64,000 nt of DNA from JACNJF01 sp050288105 (GTDB lineage Bacteria > Pseudomonadota > Gammaproteobacteria > GCA-001735895): the NCBI GenBank assembly GCA_050288105.1, contig JBNKDE010000011.1, positions 124,001 to 188,000 of the forward strand, read 5' to 3'. The notes below the pieces were generated by a model. It worked only from the letters and a program-made list of their open reading frames with translations. It searched no databases and was not told the DNA's origin. This document shows, piece by piece, positions 1 to 8,621 of this stretch (position 1 is its first letter; each line of letters starts with the position of its first letter). The position numbers were made by a program, and so were the translations under genes.

Positions 1-1366
1 TGAGATCTTCATCTGAAGTCAGGAATTCATCTTTACGGGCATTCCAGCTCGCTTCATCCAGTACTTCACCATTAGTTGCTACCGTCAAACCACTAAATTC
101 GCCAATCTTGCGATTGAAAGCCTTATGCGGCAGAGTCAGTTCAAAATCAATACCTGCTTTTTTGATGATCTTGTTCCAGCGACCTACGCCACCCTGCGCG
201 TCGGTATAATAATCATCCCGTAATCGGCAGTTGATCGCATTCAGTGCGGGCTCTTCCACATCCTTAAATTCACCGTCCACCAGCTTTAATACGGGATAGG
301 TAGCAGAATGCAGTTGATGATCATCATCGATCTTGGTTTCCTGGAAGCGGCCTTTTAATCCAGCTTCAAATGCGGCAGCACCATTGGTTGAGATTTCAGC
401 ACCGAATAAATCCAGTGTGACCGATACATGGAAGTTTGCCTTCTTCTGGATTGTGGGTAAATCAATAACGCCCAGCTTGCGTACGGCGTCTATATCATAG
501 GGGTCGGTGATACCCGCTTTATTCATCGCTGCACAGGTTGCCTCAATGACGCGGCCGACACCGGTTTCTCCCACAAACATATGATGCGCTTCTTCGGTCA
601 GCATAAAACGGCAGGTACGTGATAAGGGGTCAAACCCGCTTTGTGCGAGTGCTTCCAGCTGCATCTTGCCGTCGCGGTCGGTAAAATAGGTAAACATAAA
701 GAATGACAACCAGTCGGGGGTTTCTTCATTAAACGCACCCAGAATACGAGGCTTATCCATATCACCTGAGCGGCGCTGTAGCAGCATTTCTGCTTCTTCG
801 CGACCATCGCTGCCAAAATACTTCTGTAGCAGGTATACCATAGCCCACAGATGACGGCCTTCTTCGACATTGACCTGAAACAGGTTACGCATATCATACA
901 GTGATGGTGCAGTTTTGCCGAGATAACGCTGCTGCTCAACCGACGCAGGCTCAGTATCACCCTGAACAACGATCAGGCGGCGTAGCAGTGAGCGGTATTC
1001 ACCAGGAACTTCCTGCCAGGCAGGTTCACCTTTATGCTTACCACAGGGAATAGTACGACCTTCTACCTTAGGTGCCAGTAACACACCCCAACGATATTCA
1101 GGCATTTTTACATGATCAAAAACAGCCCAGCCTTTGGGGTCTACGCCTACTGCAGTTCGTAGATAAACCTCAGACTCATGAAAGCCATCTGGGCCAGCAT
1201 CTTTCCACCAGTCGATATATCCAGGGTGCCAGGATTCCAGTGCTTTCTTTAAACGACGGTCGTTTGCCAGATCTACATTGTTCGGAATCAGGTCATCGTA
1301 ACTGACTTCTACAACCGCATTGCTTGCAACATCTTCTTCGGCAATCACTATATTCTCATCACTCAT
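1..1366 (-). CDS. boxB: Benzoyl-CoA 2,3-epoxidase oxygenase subunit BoxB (3' end off window)
   Basis: Diiron oxygenase subunit that, with the reductase BoxA, converts benzoyl-CoA to 2,3-epoxybenzoyl-CoA in the cytoplasm. I translated it from the ATG at 1366; the frame stays open to base 1, giving about 455 residues of a family that is usually about 470-475, so only the last few codons are missing. Diagnostic stretches are an early LESWHPGYIDWW segment, YLRTAVGVDPKGW, MPEYRWGVLLAP and the TEEAHHMFVGE segment, whose E-x2-H pattern is that of a diiron ligand site. It begins 2 bases after the boxC stop, so the two are co-transcribed. boxA would be expected beyond the left edge. No frame damage seen. 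Confidence 0.95.
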   Translation of the reverse strand, partial: MSDENIVIAEEDVASNAVVEVSYDDLIPNNVDLANDRRLKKALESWHPGYIDWWKDAGPDGFHESEVYLRTAVGVDPKGWAVFDHVKMPEYRWGVLLAPKVEGRTIPCGKHKGEPAWQEVPGEYRSLLRRLIVVQGDTEPASVEQQRYLGKTAPSLYDMRNLFQVNVEEGRHLWAMVYLLQKYFGSDGREEAEMLLQRRSGDMDKPRILGAFNEETPDWLSFFMFTYFTDRDGKMQLEALAQSGFDPLSRTCRFMLTEEAHHMFVGETGVGRVIEATCAAMNKAGITDPYDIDAVRKLGVIDLPTIQKKANFHVSVTLDLFGAEISTNGAAAFEAGLKGRFQETKIDDDHQLHSATYPVLKLVDGEFKDVEEPALNAINCRLRDDYYTDAQGGVGRWNKIIKKAGIDFELTLPHKAFNRKIGEFSGLTVATNGEVLDEASWNARKDEFLTSDEDL

Positions 1367-1368
1367 GT

Positions 1369-3018
1369 CTATACTCTCTCGTAGTTGTATTGTGGACGTG
1401 TTCCGCTACCGTAAAGCTTCAAGGCACCACCCTCTGCTACCGCATTAGGTCTCTGGAAAATCCAGTTCTGCCAGGCAGTCAGGCGTCCAAATATTTTAGT
1501 TTCCATTGTTTCTGGTCCAGCGAATCTCAGGTTGGCTTCCATTCCGGTTAGCGCGTCCGGTGAAAATGATGTGCGCTCTTCCAGCATCAAACGGACTTCT
1601 TCGTCCCAATCGATATCATCAAATGCATAAGTAACCAGCCCCATTTCCAGTGCCTGGCCAGCATCCAGGTCCTGCCCCATAGTCGCTTCTGCTTTATCAA
1701 CGCTTTCCGGCTCACCATAAAAACGAGTTTGCAGACGAGTGATATCGTTGCTCATTTTCATAGGGCCAAAATTAAAACTGGACAGTCTGATCAGGGGTGC
1801 AGGTCTATCGTCACCCTCATACTGGCCTTCCAGCATATAACTACGGTCTGCAGCGAAAACCAGTTCTGCCAGAATGCCTGTGTAACAGCTTCCGGGACCA
1901 ATTAAGGTGATCAGGCTACGTGAAGTCAGGTCTACCCGTTTGAGCGTACGTTTCCAGTAAAGAATAATTTCGCGTACCAGCCAGTTGTTGCTATTTGCTG
2001 CCAGCAATGCTTCGTAAGCAGCGATACGATTGATATCACCTTCTGTTTTGAACAGCACGGTGCCCAGTTCAGCTTCATTGGTGCGTAAATGTAACAAGGC
2101 ATCATCGAATTCTCGTGCCAGTTTCAGCAACCAGAAGTCAGCCCCCTGCTGATGAATATCCTCTGTACTTGCCGGCGCATCCGACTCTGGCCCTTTAAGG
2201 GTGACTGTTGCGATGCGGCGGGTTTTATCAAGATCGATCTGAACGAATTCATAACTAATGGAGTCATCTTTAATTTCACGCTTCAGAGGTGTCAGATCGA
2301 CGCCCTTAGCGTCTTTCGGACGATCACTCTGTGCTGCAAATTCGTTTGCTCTGGCCGCGACGGTTTCATCGAATTTTGAACCCTGAACGGATTCATCAAC
2401 CAGTCTCCAGTCCACTGCTTTCTGACCGCGTGCACCTTCCTCAATCGAGCTGAATATATCCGCCAGATCGCGGCGCACCTTACGCTTGTCTACTACACGG
2501 GTCAGACCGCCAGTTCCTGGCAAGACAGCTAGTAAGGGCACTTCAGGTAAGGAAACCGAAGCGCTACCATCATCGATTAACATGATATGGTCAGTAGCCA
2601 AAGCCAGTTCATAACCACCCCCAGCAGCTGTACCGTTTACAGCACTAATGTATCGTTGACGCGAGTTTTCAGAGGCGTCTTCGATAGAGTTTCGGGTTTC
2701 GTTAGTGAACTTACAGAAGTTAACTTTATGTGCATGGGTAGAAGCACCCAGCATGCGGATATTAGCCCCCGCGCAGAAGATCCTAGGCTTAGCCGAGCGC
2801 ATGACTACTGCACCGACTTCAGGATGTGAGAAACGTAAACGCTGGATGGCATCATATAATTCAATATCTACCCCCAGGTCATACGAATTCATTTTTAATT
2901 CATAACCTGGTTTTAGACCATGGTTTTCATCGACATCCATAGTCAGGTAAGCGACGTTACCTTCAAAGGTGATTTTCCAGTGGTGGTAATTCTCTGGATG
3001 CGTTTGAAAATCGATCAT
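1369..3018 (-). CDS. boxC: 2,3-epoxybenzoyl-CoA dihydrolase (benzoyl-CoA-dihydrodiol lyase) BoxC
   Basis: Opens the ring of 2,3-epoxybenzoyl-CoA hydrolytically to 3,4-dehydroadipyl-CoA semialdehyde and formate, the second dedicated step of the aerobic benzoyl-CoA pathway. The 549-residue product matches the usual BoxC length and has two crotonase-like halves; an oxyanion-type segment with CAGANIRML lies near residue 110 and NGTAAGGGYELALATD near 150. The ATG at 3018 follows a GAGG-containing ribosome site about 8 bases upstream. It is first gene of a boxC-boxB unit with its own promoter and operator at 3054-3085. Confidence 0.95.
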   Translation of the reverse strand: MIDFQTHPENYHHWKITFEGNVAYLTMDVDENHGLKPGYELKMNSYDLGVDIELYDAIQRLRFSHPEVGAVVMRSAKPRIFCAGANIRMLGASTHAHKVNFCKFTNETRNSIEDASENSRQRYISAVNGTAAGGGYELALATDHIMLIDDGSASVSLPEVPLLAVLPGTGGLTRVVDKRKVRRDLADIFSSIEEGARGQKAVDWRLVDESVQGSKFDETVAARANEFAAQSDRPKDAKGVDLTPLKREIKDDSISYEFVQIDLDKTRRIATVTLKGPESDAPASTEDIHQQGADFWLLKLAREFDDALLHLRTNEAELGTVLFKTEGDINRIAAYEALLAANSNNWLVREIILYWKRTLKRVDLTSRSLITLIGPGSCYTGILAELVFAADRSYMLEGQYEGDDRPAPLIRLSSFNFGPMKMSNDITRLQTRFYGEPESVDKAEATMGQDLDAGQALEMGLVTYAFDDIDWDEEVRLMLEERTSFSPDALTGMEANLRFAGPETMETKIFGRLTAWQNWIFQRPNAVAEGGALKLYGSGTRPQYNYERV

Positions 3019-3053
3019 TCCTCTCGCCTCTAATTGGTTTTATTGAGTGTGAA

Positions 3054-3085
3054 ATGAATTATAATGCAATATAATTCATGTGCAA
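3054..3085 (-). promoter_or_regulatory. boxC promoter with overlapping palindromic operator
   Basis: On the minus strand a -35 TTGCAC (3080-3085) and a perfect -10 TATAAT (3058-3063) are 16 bases apart, 40 bases before the boxC ATG. A perfect 10-bp inverted repeat, ATGAATTATA / TATAATTCAT (3054-3079, 6-base spacer), covers the -10 and most of the spacer, as a repressor operator would. The word TGCATTATAAT inside it also occurs at the bclA promoter. The regulator is inferred to be BoxR or a similar repressor; its gene is not in the window. Confidence 0.65.
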
Positions 3086-3391
3086 GCACTTTTATTATTA
3101 TACATGTATTATTATTCATATTTGATCGGAGCCGAGTTTTTATGATTAGTCTTATAAATGGTACGGTTTTACAAAGACTTACGATTATTAAGGTTGAAAC
3201 TCCTGGTTTTTTGTCAGCTAAAATTCGGCTGAGCGGTCAGGCTATTTAATCTCTACAAATATGTATTAAAGTGCAGATTCGATATCGAAGCCCTGCCCGA
3301 CGCCAGTACACCGGACACAAGGTTCGTAGAACCTCCGGCTACCTTGCAGTAGAGCAAGTTGCTGTAGTAATCAGTCGAATGAATCTCCTTA
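3086..3391. other. Non-coding gap between bclA and boxC
   Basis: No convincing gene. It holds a short hairpin AGGTTC-GTA-GAACCT (3320-3334) flanked by CCGG on both sides, lying 60-70 bases after the bclA stop. It lacks a T-tract on the relevant strand, so it may be a transcript 3' end structure but not a standard terminator. A 61-codon plus-strand frame at 3064-3249 has no ribosome site and AT-rich random composition. Confidence 0.5.
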
Positions 3392-4993
3392 TTACTGCTC
3401 ATTCTGTTCCATTTCTCTCAACTTAAAACGCTGAATTTTTCCCGTCGCTGTCTTGGGGAGTTCATCAACGAACTTGAACCAGCGCGGATATTTATACGGA
3501 GCCAGGTTGTTTTTAACATGCTGCTTAAGCGCAGCGCTCATTTCATCACCGGCTTCGTAACCATTCTTAAGCACCACGTAAGCAGCAGGCTTGATCAGAT
3601 GGTCCGGATCTTCCTTTGCAATTACCGCGACCTCCAGTACTGCTTCATGTGACATCAGAGTAGATTCCACTTCTATGGGTGAAACATAGATACCGCTGAC
3701 TTTCAGCATGTCGTCGCTACGACCTGCATACACATAGTAGCCATCTTTGTCTCGATAATATTTGTCACCACTTCGCGTCCATTCACCCAGAAAGGTAGAA
3801 CGGGTTTTCGCTCGGTTATTCCAGTAGCCATTTGCCGCGCTGGGTCCGCGTACCTGTAATTCACCAGGCTCGTCGGGTCGTTCAATAAGGGCTCCATGGT
3901 CATCGACAATCTTCAAATCATATCCGGGTACTGCTTTGCCGGTGGTGCCATAGCGAATATCTCCGGGACGGTTAGACAGATAAATATGCAGCATCTCGGT
4001 AGAGCCAATCCCATCATAGATATCCACACCAAAGTGTTCGTGCCAGCGCTTGCTCAACTCTTCCGGTAATGCCTCACCAGCAGAGGTACAAAGACGTATA
4101 TTGACCTGGTCTCTTGCGGGTAGTGAATCGCTGGCCAACATGGCTGCATACAGTGTAGGCACGCCATAAAAAATAGTAGGTTGATGATCGGTCAGGCGTT
4201 TGCTGACTGATTCTGGAGTTGGTCGCTCGGCCATTAACACCGTGGTCGCACCTACCGCCATCGGAAAGCTCAAGCCATTCCCCAGACCATAGGCAAAGAA
4301 CAGTTTAGCTGCTGAGAACACCACGTCTTTTTCACTGATAGACAGAATTGGCTTTGCGTAAAGCTCAGCAGTATTCACCATACTTGAATGAATATGTACC
4401 GTACCTTTGGGTGAACCCGTGGAGCCGGAAGAGTACAACCAGAAACAGGCATCGTCGGCAACTGTAGAAACCACGTCGAATTGTTCTGATTGCCCTTGAG
4501 TCAGAGCTGCTAGTGAGTCCGGCACAGATCCTGGCTGGCCAGAAACAATAATTTTTTCAAGGCTTGCAACTCGATCCAACAGTGGCGCGAAAATATTCAG
4601 CAAGGGTTCGGAAACAATAGCTATTCGAGCACGGCTATCGCTAAGCATATACTCGTAGTCTTTCTCTGCTAACAGCGTGTTTGCCGCAACAGGAATAATC
4701 CCTGCCTTGATTGCACCAAGGAATACCGCAGGAAAATCAATTGTGTCGTGTAAACAGACCATAACACGCTGTTCGCGCTGTATGCCTAGCTCGGTTAAAG
4801 CATTGGCAACCTGTGCGCTGCGCTTGTCCAGATCAGCATAGCTGTATTGCCCCTGATCATCGATGAAGGCGATTTTATCACCTCTGCCCGCCTGTAGATT
4901 TCTCTGAAGCAGGTCATAAGCGGCGTTGTATTCAGGTGGGAAATTGACTTCTGGCGGGGATACCGTGTTATCTGCTGAGCTAATCTGTAGCAT
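3392..4993 (-). CDS. bclA: Benzoate-CoA ligase
   Basis: Activates benzoate with ATP and CoA to benzoyl-CoA, the entry step for BoxAB. The 533-residue product is a full-length adenylate-forming enzyme: P-loop YSSGSTGSPKGTVH near residue 190, the YDGIGSTEMLHIYLSN motif typical of benzoate ligases near 325, hinge region with YAGRSDDMLKVSG, and the C-terminal catalytic lysine motif PKTATGKIQRFK. The ATG at 4993 has GAGG 8 bases upstream. It is transcribed from its own operator-controlled promoter (5062-5112), separate from the 7642-5146 genes upstream. Closest alternative would be a hydroxybenzoate-CoA ligase, but the box context favours benzoate. Confidence 0.93.
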   Translation of the reverse strand: MLQISSADNTVSPPEVNFPPEYNAAYDLLQRNLQAGRGDKIAFIDDQGQYSYADLDKRSAQVANALTELGIQREQRVMVCLHDTIDFPAVFLGAIKAGIIPVAANTLLAEKDYEYMLSDSRARIAIVSEPLLNIFAPLLDRVASLEKIIVSGQPGSVPDSLAALTQGQSEQFDVVSTVADDACFWLYSSGSTGSPKGTVHIHSSMVNTAELYAKPILSISEKDVVFSAAKLFFAYGLGNGLSFPMAVGATTVLMAERPTPESVSKRLTDHQPTIFYGVPTLYAAMLASDSLPARDQVNIRLCTSAGEALPEELSKRWHEHFGVDIYDGIGSTEMLHIYLSNRPGDIRYGTTGKAVPGYDLKIVDDHGALIERPDEPGELQVRGPSAANGYWNNRAKTRSTFLGEWTRSGDKYYRDKDGYYVYAGRSDDMLKVSGIYVSPIEVESTLMSHEAVLEVAVIAKEDPDHLIKPAAYVVLKNGYEAGDEMSAALKQHVKNNLAPYKYPRWFKFVDELPKTATGKIQRFKLREMEQNEQ

Positions 4994-5061
4994 CTGCTAT
5001 TCCTCATTGATATGGTTAGTTATTTAGCCGGTTTTCTTGTTCTGGTTTTCCGGTAAGTTTG

Positions 5062-5112
5062 TGCATGAATTATCATGCAGCCAAGCCATATTTGTCAATG
5101 CATTATAATGCA
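5062..5112 (-). promoter_or_regulatory. bclA promoter with two palindromic operators (BoxR-like)
   Basis: On the minus strand a perfect -35 TTGACA (5093-5098) and -10 GATAAT (5069-5074) are 18 bases apart. A perfect palindrome TGCATGA-ATTA-TCATGCA (5062-5079) covers the -10, and a second, TGCATTATAATGCA (5099-5112), abuts the -35. The second fits TGCA-N6-TGCA, the operator pattern reported for BoxR in Azoarcus. The arrangement suits a repressor released by benzoyl-CoA; that identity is inferred. Confidence 0.7.
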
Positions 5113-5145
5113 CTATAGCTTTACTCTAAACCTGTATCCTGCGTT

Positions 5146-5949
5146 TTACCCCAAGGGTGAAGGTGGGAAATCGGGTTTGTCACGTGATTTTACCGCCCTC
5201 AGCCCTTCGTTCATTTCATCATTACCGAAACAGAGCATCTCCAGTGCCAGTGATTGCTCAAAAATTGGACCCGCCTGCCTTAGCCATTGATTCAGGCTTT
5301 GTTTGGTCCAGCGCAATGCAGTTTGCGAGCCCTGTGCGAGCTTCTGAGCGATATCAAAGCATTCATCCAGCAGCTTTTCATCGTCAACAACTTTTGATAC
5401 CAGGCCGATGCGTTCAGCTTCTTCACCAGAAATTTCATCCGACAGCAATAAATGATATTTGGATTTCGCCATTCCGCAGAGTAAAGGCCAGATAATGGCT
5501 GCATGATCACCTGCGGCGACACCCAGTCTGGTATGACCGTCGATTAATCGTGCGCTACGCGATGCCACCGAGATATCGGCCAGCAAGGCAACGGCAAGGC
5601 CACCGCCAACTGCGGGGCCGTTGATGGCCGAAATAATAATTTTGGAACATTCAATCATGTTCATAACAATGCCGCGCGCCTCCTTCCATACACGCGCACG
5701 TGCATTAAAATTTGTCGACATTTCCTCCACCAGGCCCAGCGTACCGCCAGCCGAAAATCCCTTCTGCTGGCCCCGAACAATGGCAACCCGTATTTCGGGA
5801 TCCCTGTCGATATCGATCCAGATACTGGCGAGTTCTGCATGACCGGTTGTATCTGCGGCAGGTAGCTTCCCCTCTTCACCCAGTATGATCTCTGCAATAC
5901 CATGGGCGTGCTTTTCAACCTTCAGCGACTGGTAATGGGCGTAGTTCAT
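5146..5949 (-). CDS. Enoyl-CoA hydratase/isomerase (crotonase) family protein
   Basis: A 267-residue crotonase-fold protein. Visible family signs are the oxyanion-hole segments around KGFSAGGTLG (near 62-71) and INGPAVGGGLAVALLADISV (near 108-127). It sits as the last gene of the 7642-5146 set, one base after the thioesterase stop, with AGGAG 6 bases before its ATG at 5949. In a box cluster such a protein could act on the ring-opened CoA thioesters during beta-oxidation to succinyl- and acetyl-CoA, or on a substituted benzoyl-CoA; the sequence does not settle which. No frame damage. Confidence 0.8.
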   Translation of the reverse strand: MNYAHYQSLKVEKHAHGIAEIILGEEGKLPAADTTGHAELASIWIDIDRDPEIRVAIVRGQQKGFSAGGTLGLVEEMSTNFNARARVWKEARGIVMNMIECSKIIISAINGPAVGGGLAVALLADISVASRSARLIDGHTRLGVAAGDHAAIIWPLLCGMAKSKYHLLLSDEISGEEAERIGLVSKVVDDEKLLDECFDIAQKLAQGSQTALRWTKQSLNQWLRQAGPIFEQSLALEMLCFGNDEMNEGLRAVKSRDKPDFPPSPLG

Positions 5950-5950
5950 T

Positions 5951-6379
5951 TTATGCTCCTGGAGTCACTTCGGGCTCCATGTAACGCTCAAAGCGTTGAC
6001 GCCATTCTTCATCAATTTTTCGAGGACGCGGACCGTCCAAATCGGACCACACCATGGTCTGTTTACTGAAAAAACGTAACTCGTCATCACATAATGCATC
6101 GATGCGCAGCTTGATTGAAGATCCGCCCAACTGCTCGACCCTTAACTGAAATTCGAGCCGTTCACCCTGTTTCCCCGGACGTATAAATTCGGCTTCCAGA
6201 TGACGCATAGGCACGCCTCTTTTGTGTTCGCCAAGCAGCGACTCCAGACCTACCCCATGCGCTTCCGCAAACCAGTCTTCTACCATTTCATTGCATAGCA
6301 TCAGGTATTGTGGATAGAAAACGATTCCAGCAGGATCGCAGTGATGAAACCTGATCATCTTTTGTTTAGTAAAAACCAT
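5951..6379 (-). CDS. Acyl-CoA thioesterase, 4-hydroxybenzoyl-CoA thioesterase type
   Basis: Small 142-residue hotdog-fold thioesterase. The HHCDPAGIVFYPQYL segment near residue 12 contains the catalytic aspartate motif (DPAGIV-Y) of the Pseudomonas 4-hydroxybenzoyl-CoA thioesterase family. In box clusters it probably hydrolyses stalled aromatic CoA thioesters and so protects the CoA pool; that role is inferred from context. It lies between the hydrolase (5 bases) and the enoyl-CoA hydratase (1 base) and is clearly in the same transcript. Confidence 0.85.
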   Translation of the reverse strand: MVFTKQKMIRFHHCDPAGIVFYPQYLMLCNEMVEDWFAEAHGVGLESLLGEHKRGVPMRHLEAEFIRPGKQGERLEFQLRVEQLGGSSIKLRIDALCDDELRFFSKQTMVWSDLDGPRPRKIDEEWRQRFERYMEPEVTPGA

Positions 6380-6384
6380 GTGAT

Positions 6385-7173
6385 TTATCCAAGGTTGTGT
6401 TGGTCAATGAAGCGTGCCACGGCTGACAGCACCGCCTGTGACTGATCTCTGTGCGGTGAGTGACGACAGTTTTCAAGCTTCAAAAGCTCTGCCTTAGCAA
6501 CCAGGGCCTGAATGCCATCAATTTGGGCCATGGTACCGTATTCATCATTTTCACCCTGTATCGCGAGCAGCGGCACCTTGATCGCGGGCAGATACGCTTC
6601 TATGTTCCAGTCTGAAAAGTCAGGGTGTAACCAGATATCGTTCCAGCCCCGGAATGCAGCCTCTACATCATCATGGTACTTACCGAGCTTTACGGGTAAA
6701 TCAGTTTGCTGCCAGGCAATTTTGGCCTGCGCAATACTGTCTATTGTAATCTGTTCATTCCTGATGTGTGGCGCCATGACGATGATCCCGGACAATGAAA
6801 TATCCGTACCACCGCCACAGATCAGTGCAATCGAACCTCCATCGCTATGACCCATTAAAATCGGTCTGGAAACCTCCAGTTGCTGGATAAGCTGCGGGAG
6901 CACGTGCAAACCCTCATCATGCATATAGCGAACATCACGCGGTAATTTAGCTGGTCCCGACCTGCCGTATCCTGCACGCGAATAGACGACCACTTCACAG
7001 GCGGTATGCTCTGCCAGCAGTTGAGGGAAATCGCGCCACATGGACACGGAACCGAGACCTTCATGCAGCAATATAATGGTGGGTCTGTCGCCTGAATGTT
7101 GATCAGGGATTACGCGGACGACTTCCAGCGCCACACCGTCGATGGTGCAGTTTTCAGGTTTAACGGTTGTCAT
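6385..7173 (-). CDS. Alpha/beta hydrolase
   Basis: A hydrolase of 263 residues if started at the ATG at 7173. The longer open frame (to 7302) overlaps the upstream gene by over 120 bases and lacks family similarity before the MTTVKPENC start, so I reject it. Seen motifs: ILLHEGLGSVSMW (oxyanion loop), GYGRSG, nucleophile elbow GHSDGGSIAL, an acid in the QGENDEYG segment and a terminal histidine in NCRHSPHRDQ. Likely an esterase or lactone/enol hydrolase serving the benzoate pathway; the substrate cannot be read from sequence. It starts 4 bases after the PnbB-like stop, so translation is probably coupled. Confidence 0.82.
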   Translation of the reverse strand: MTTVKPENCTIDGVALEVVRVIPDQHSGDRPTIILLHEGLGSVSMWRDFPQLLAEHTACEVVVYSRAGYGRSGPAKLPRDVRYMHDEGLHVLPQLIQQLEVSRPILMGHSDGGSIALICGGGTDISLSGIIVMAPHIRNEQITIDSIAQAKIAWQQTDLPVKLGKYHDDVEAAFRGWNDIWLHPDFSDWNIEAYLPAIKVPLLAIQGENDEYGTMAQIDGIQALVAKAELLKLENCRHSPHRDQSQAVLSAVARFIDQHNLG

Positions 7174-7177
7174 GCAG

Positions 7178-7642
7178 TTAGCGAGTAAATTCAATTGCGC
7201 CATCGGGTAGCAGGTATAGTACGTAAGCGCTACCCTCAGTGACGGTGGGTTTGTGGGCGCTTGCAGGTGGATAGACCAGCCAGCCCTTTGGAGTTTCGTC
7301 AAACTTTGCTTCGCCCTGTATCGGCATGATCATGTCGATTTCACCATTTGGATGCGCATGATGCGGTCCCTCGATATTCTCCATCTGTACCACATCTACG
7401 CTGAATCCATGTGTCTCTGGCGTCGGTGGTAAAACACGTCCAAAACGGATACCACCATATTCGCGATCGCACATCCAGCCAGCTTCTACAGCCTGGTGGC
7501 ATGCACTTTCGATATATTTAAACAGCTCTCCATCGGCAGGTACTTCGTCATTTAAAAACTCCTGTAAGTCGTTATCCAGCGGCTTGCCGGCTATTTTTTC
7601 AGTTACTTCAGTGATCAGGTTTTTAAATTTTTCGAGATCCAT
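7178..7642 (-). CDS. DUF4863 / 4-hydroxylaminobenzoate lyase (PnbB)-like protein
   Basis: A 154-residue protein resembling the DUF4863 family, whose characterised member PnbB converts 4-hydroxylaminobenzoate to protocatechuate and ammonia. The central segment GPHHAHPNGEIDMIMP, with three histidines and a glutamate, resembles a cupin-like metal site; the C-terminal part (GWLVYPPASAHKPTV) adds another histidine. ATG at 7642 is preceded by GGGGAG at 5-6 bases. It is first gene of the 7642-5146 unit and is divergent from a nitroreductase at 7946. Homologues also occur in ordinary box clusters, so a nitrobenzoate role is possible but not shown. Confidence 0.72.
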   Translation of the reverse strand: MDLEKFKNLITEVTEKIAGKPLDNDLQEFLNDEVPADGELFKYIESACHQAVEAGWMCDREYGGIRFGRVLPPTPETHGFSVDVVQMENIEGPHHAHPNGEIDMIMPIQGEAKFDETPKGWLVYPPASAHKPTVTEGSAYVLYLLPDGAIEFTR

Positions 7643-7945
7643 TTACACTCCCCTCTATTCAGAAAATCAGCTTGTCAACAGGCTGCAACTGCACTGACAC
7701 TATAAGCAACCCATCACCTGCATTGCTGCGTCAATTTGCTTACAACCCCGTTGTTAACGTGCAATATATTACATTCTAATCTTTCTTAGACAAGCAGTTT
7801 ATTTCATGTTCAAATAATGCAAACATTAACTATAAACCCCAAAATACCTGTTTAATAAGTTAACTAAAGATCTTAAATTTAGTCGCTAAATGGCTGAATT
7901 TAATAATGTATTTGTAAATAAATGTAAGCTTGGAGTATACGATCA
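7643..7945. promoter_or_regulatory. Divergent promoter region between PnbB-like operon and nitroreductase
   Basis: About 300 non-coding bases, AT-rich towards the nitroreductase. A near match to the bclA operator pattern, TGCA-ATATAT-TACA, lies at 7760-7773, about 120 bases before the minus-strand start at 7642. It has one mismatch to TGCA-N6-TGCA and is a weak candidate. I cannot place promoters with confidence on either strand and see no small gene. Confidence 0.35.
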
Positions 7946-8611
7946 ATGCAAGTCAAACAGGCTCTGCGCAATCGCAGGTCAATACGCGCTTTTCTGGATA
8001 AAGCGGTAAGCGATGATATCATCACCCAACTGCTGGACGACGCGCGCTGGGCACCATCAGGGAGTAACACCCAGCCCTGGCAGGTAGTGGTGCTGCGCGG
8101 TGATAAGAAAAACCGGTTACAACAGCAGATCGAAACCGCTTATCTGGAAGGCAAAGAGCCTCAGCAGGATTACAACTACTACCCGACTTCCTGGGTTGAT
8201 CCTTACCAGAGCCGCAGAAGAGTCTGTGGTCTTCAGCTTTATCGATCATTAGATATCGGTAAACTGGATGCTGACAAGCGCCAGCAGCAATGGATTGCTA
8301 ATTATCATTCCTTCAACGCCCCGGTACTGCTGCTGTTTTTTATGGATCGTATTATGCAGACAGGATCGTACATCGATTACGGCATGTTCCTGCAATCCTT
8401 CATGCTCTCAGCTACGGAGCAGGGATTGGCAACCTGCGCCCAGGCCGCTTTATGTGATTACTCGAACATTATTCGTGACTATCTGGGTTACGATGCGGAC
8501 AAAATTCTCATCTGCGGAATGGCTCTCGGGTATGCTGATGAACAAGCTGCCATCAATAGCTACCGGACCAATCGAGAAGAAGTCTCCAGCTTTACCGAAT
8601 TTTTTGACTAG
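7946..8611 (+). CDS. Nitroreductase family FMN-dependent oxidoreductase
   Basis: A 221-residue nitroreductase-fold flavoprotein. It begins with the FMN phosphate-binding pattern RNRRSIRAF and has the conserved WAPSGSNTQPWQVVV segment near residue 32; AALCDYSNIIRDYLGYDAD and ICGMALGY (FMN-binding C-terminal part) are also typical. Family members reduce nitroaromatics or quinones with NAD(P)H. The pairing with a PnbB-like gene across the divergent promoter is the arrangement of enzyme types used for 4-nitrobenzoate (nitro to hydroxylamine, then lyase). Start ATG at 7946 with GGAG 10 bases upstream. Its stop is 10 bases from the convergent gene. Confidence 0.85.
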   Translation: MQVKQALRNRRSIRAFLDKAVSDDIITQLLDDARWAPSGSNTQPWQVVVLRGDKKNRLQQQIETAYLEGKEPQQDYNYYPTSWVDPYQSRRRVCGLQLYRSLDIGKLDADKRQQQWIANYHSFNAPVLLLFFMDRIMQTGSYIDYGMFLQSFMLSATEQGLATCAQAALCDYSNIIRDYLGYDADKILICGMALGYADEQAAINSYRTNREEVSSFTEFFD

Positions 8612-8621
8612 GCCCTGCAAA

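Noticed and set aside
3320..3334. Hairpin after bclA as intrinsic terminator
   Set aside because: No T-tract on the transcribed strand.
7174..7302. N-terminal extension of the alpha/beta hydrolase
   Set aside because: It overlaps the PnbB-like gene in another frame and looks like shadow sequence; the ATG at 7173 fits the family start.
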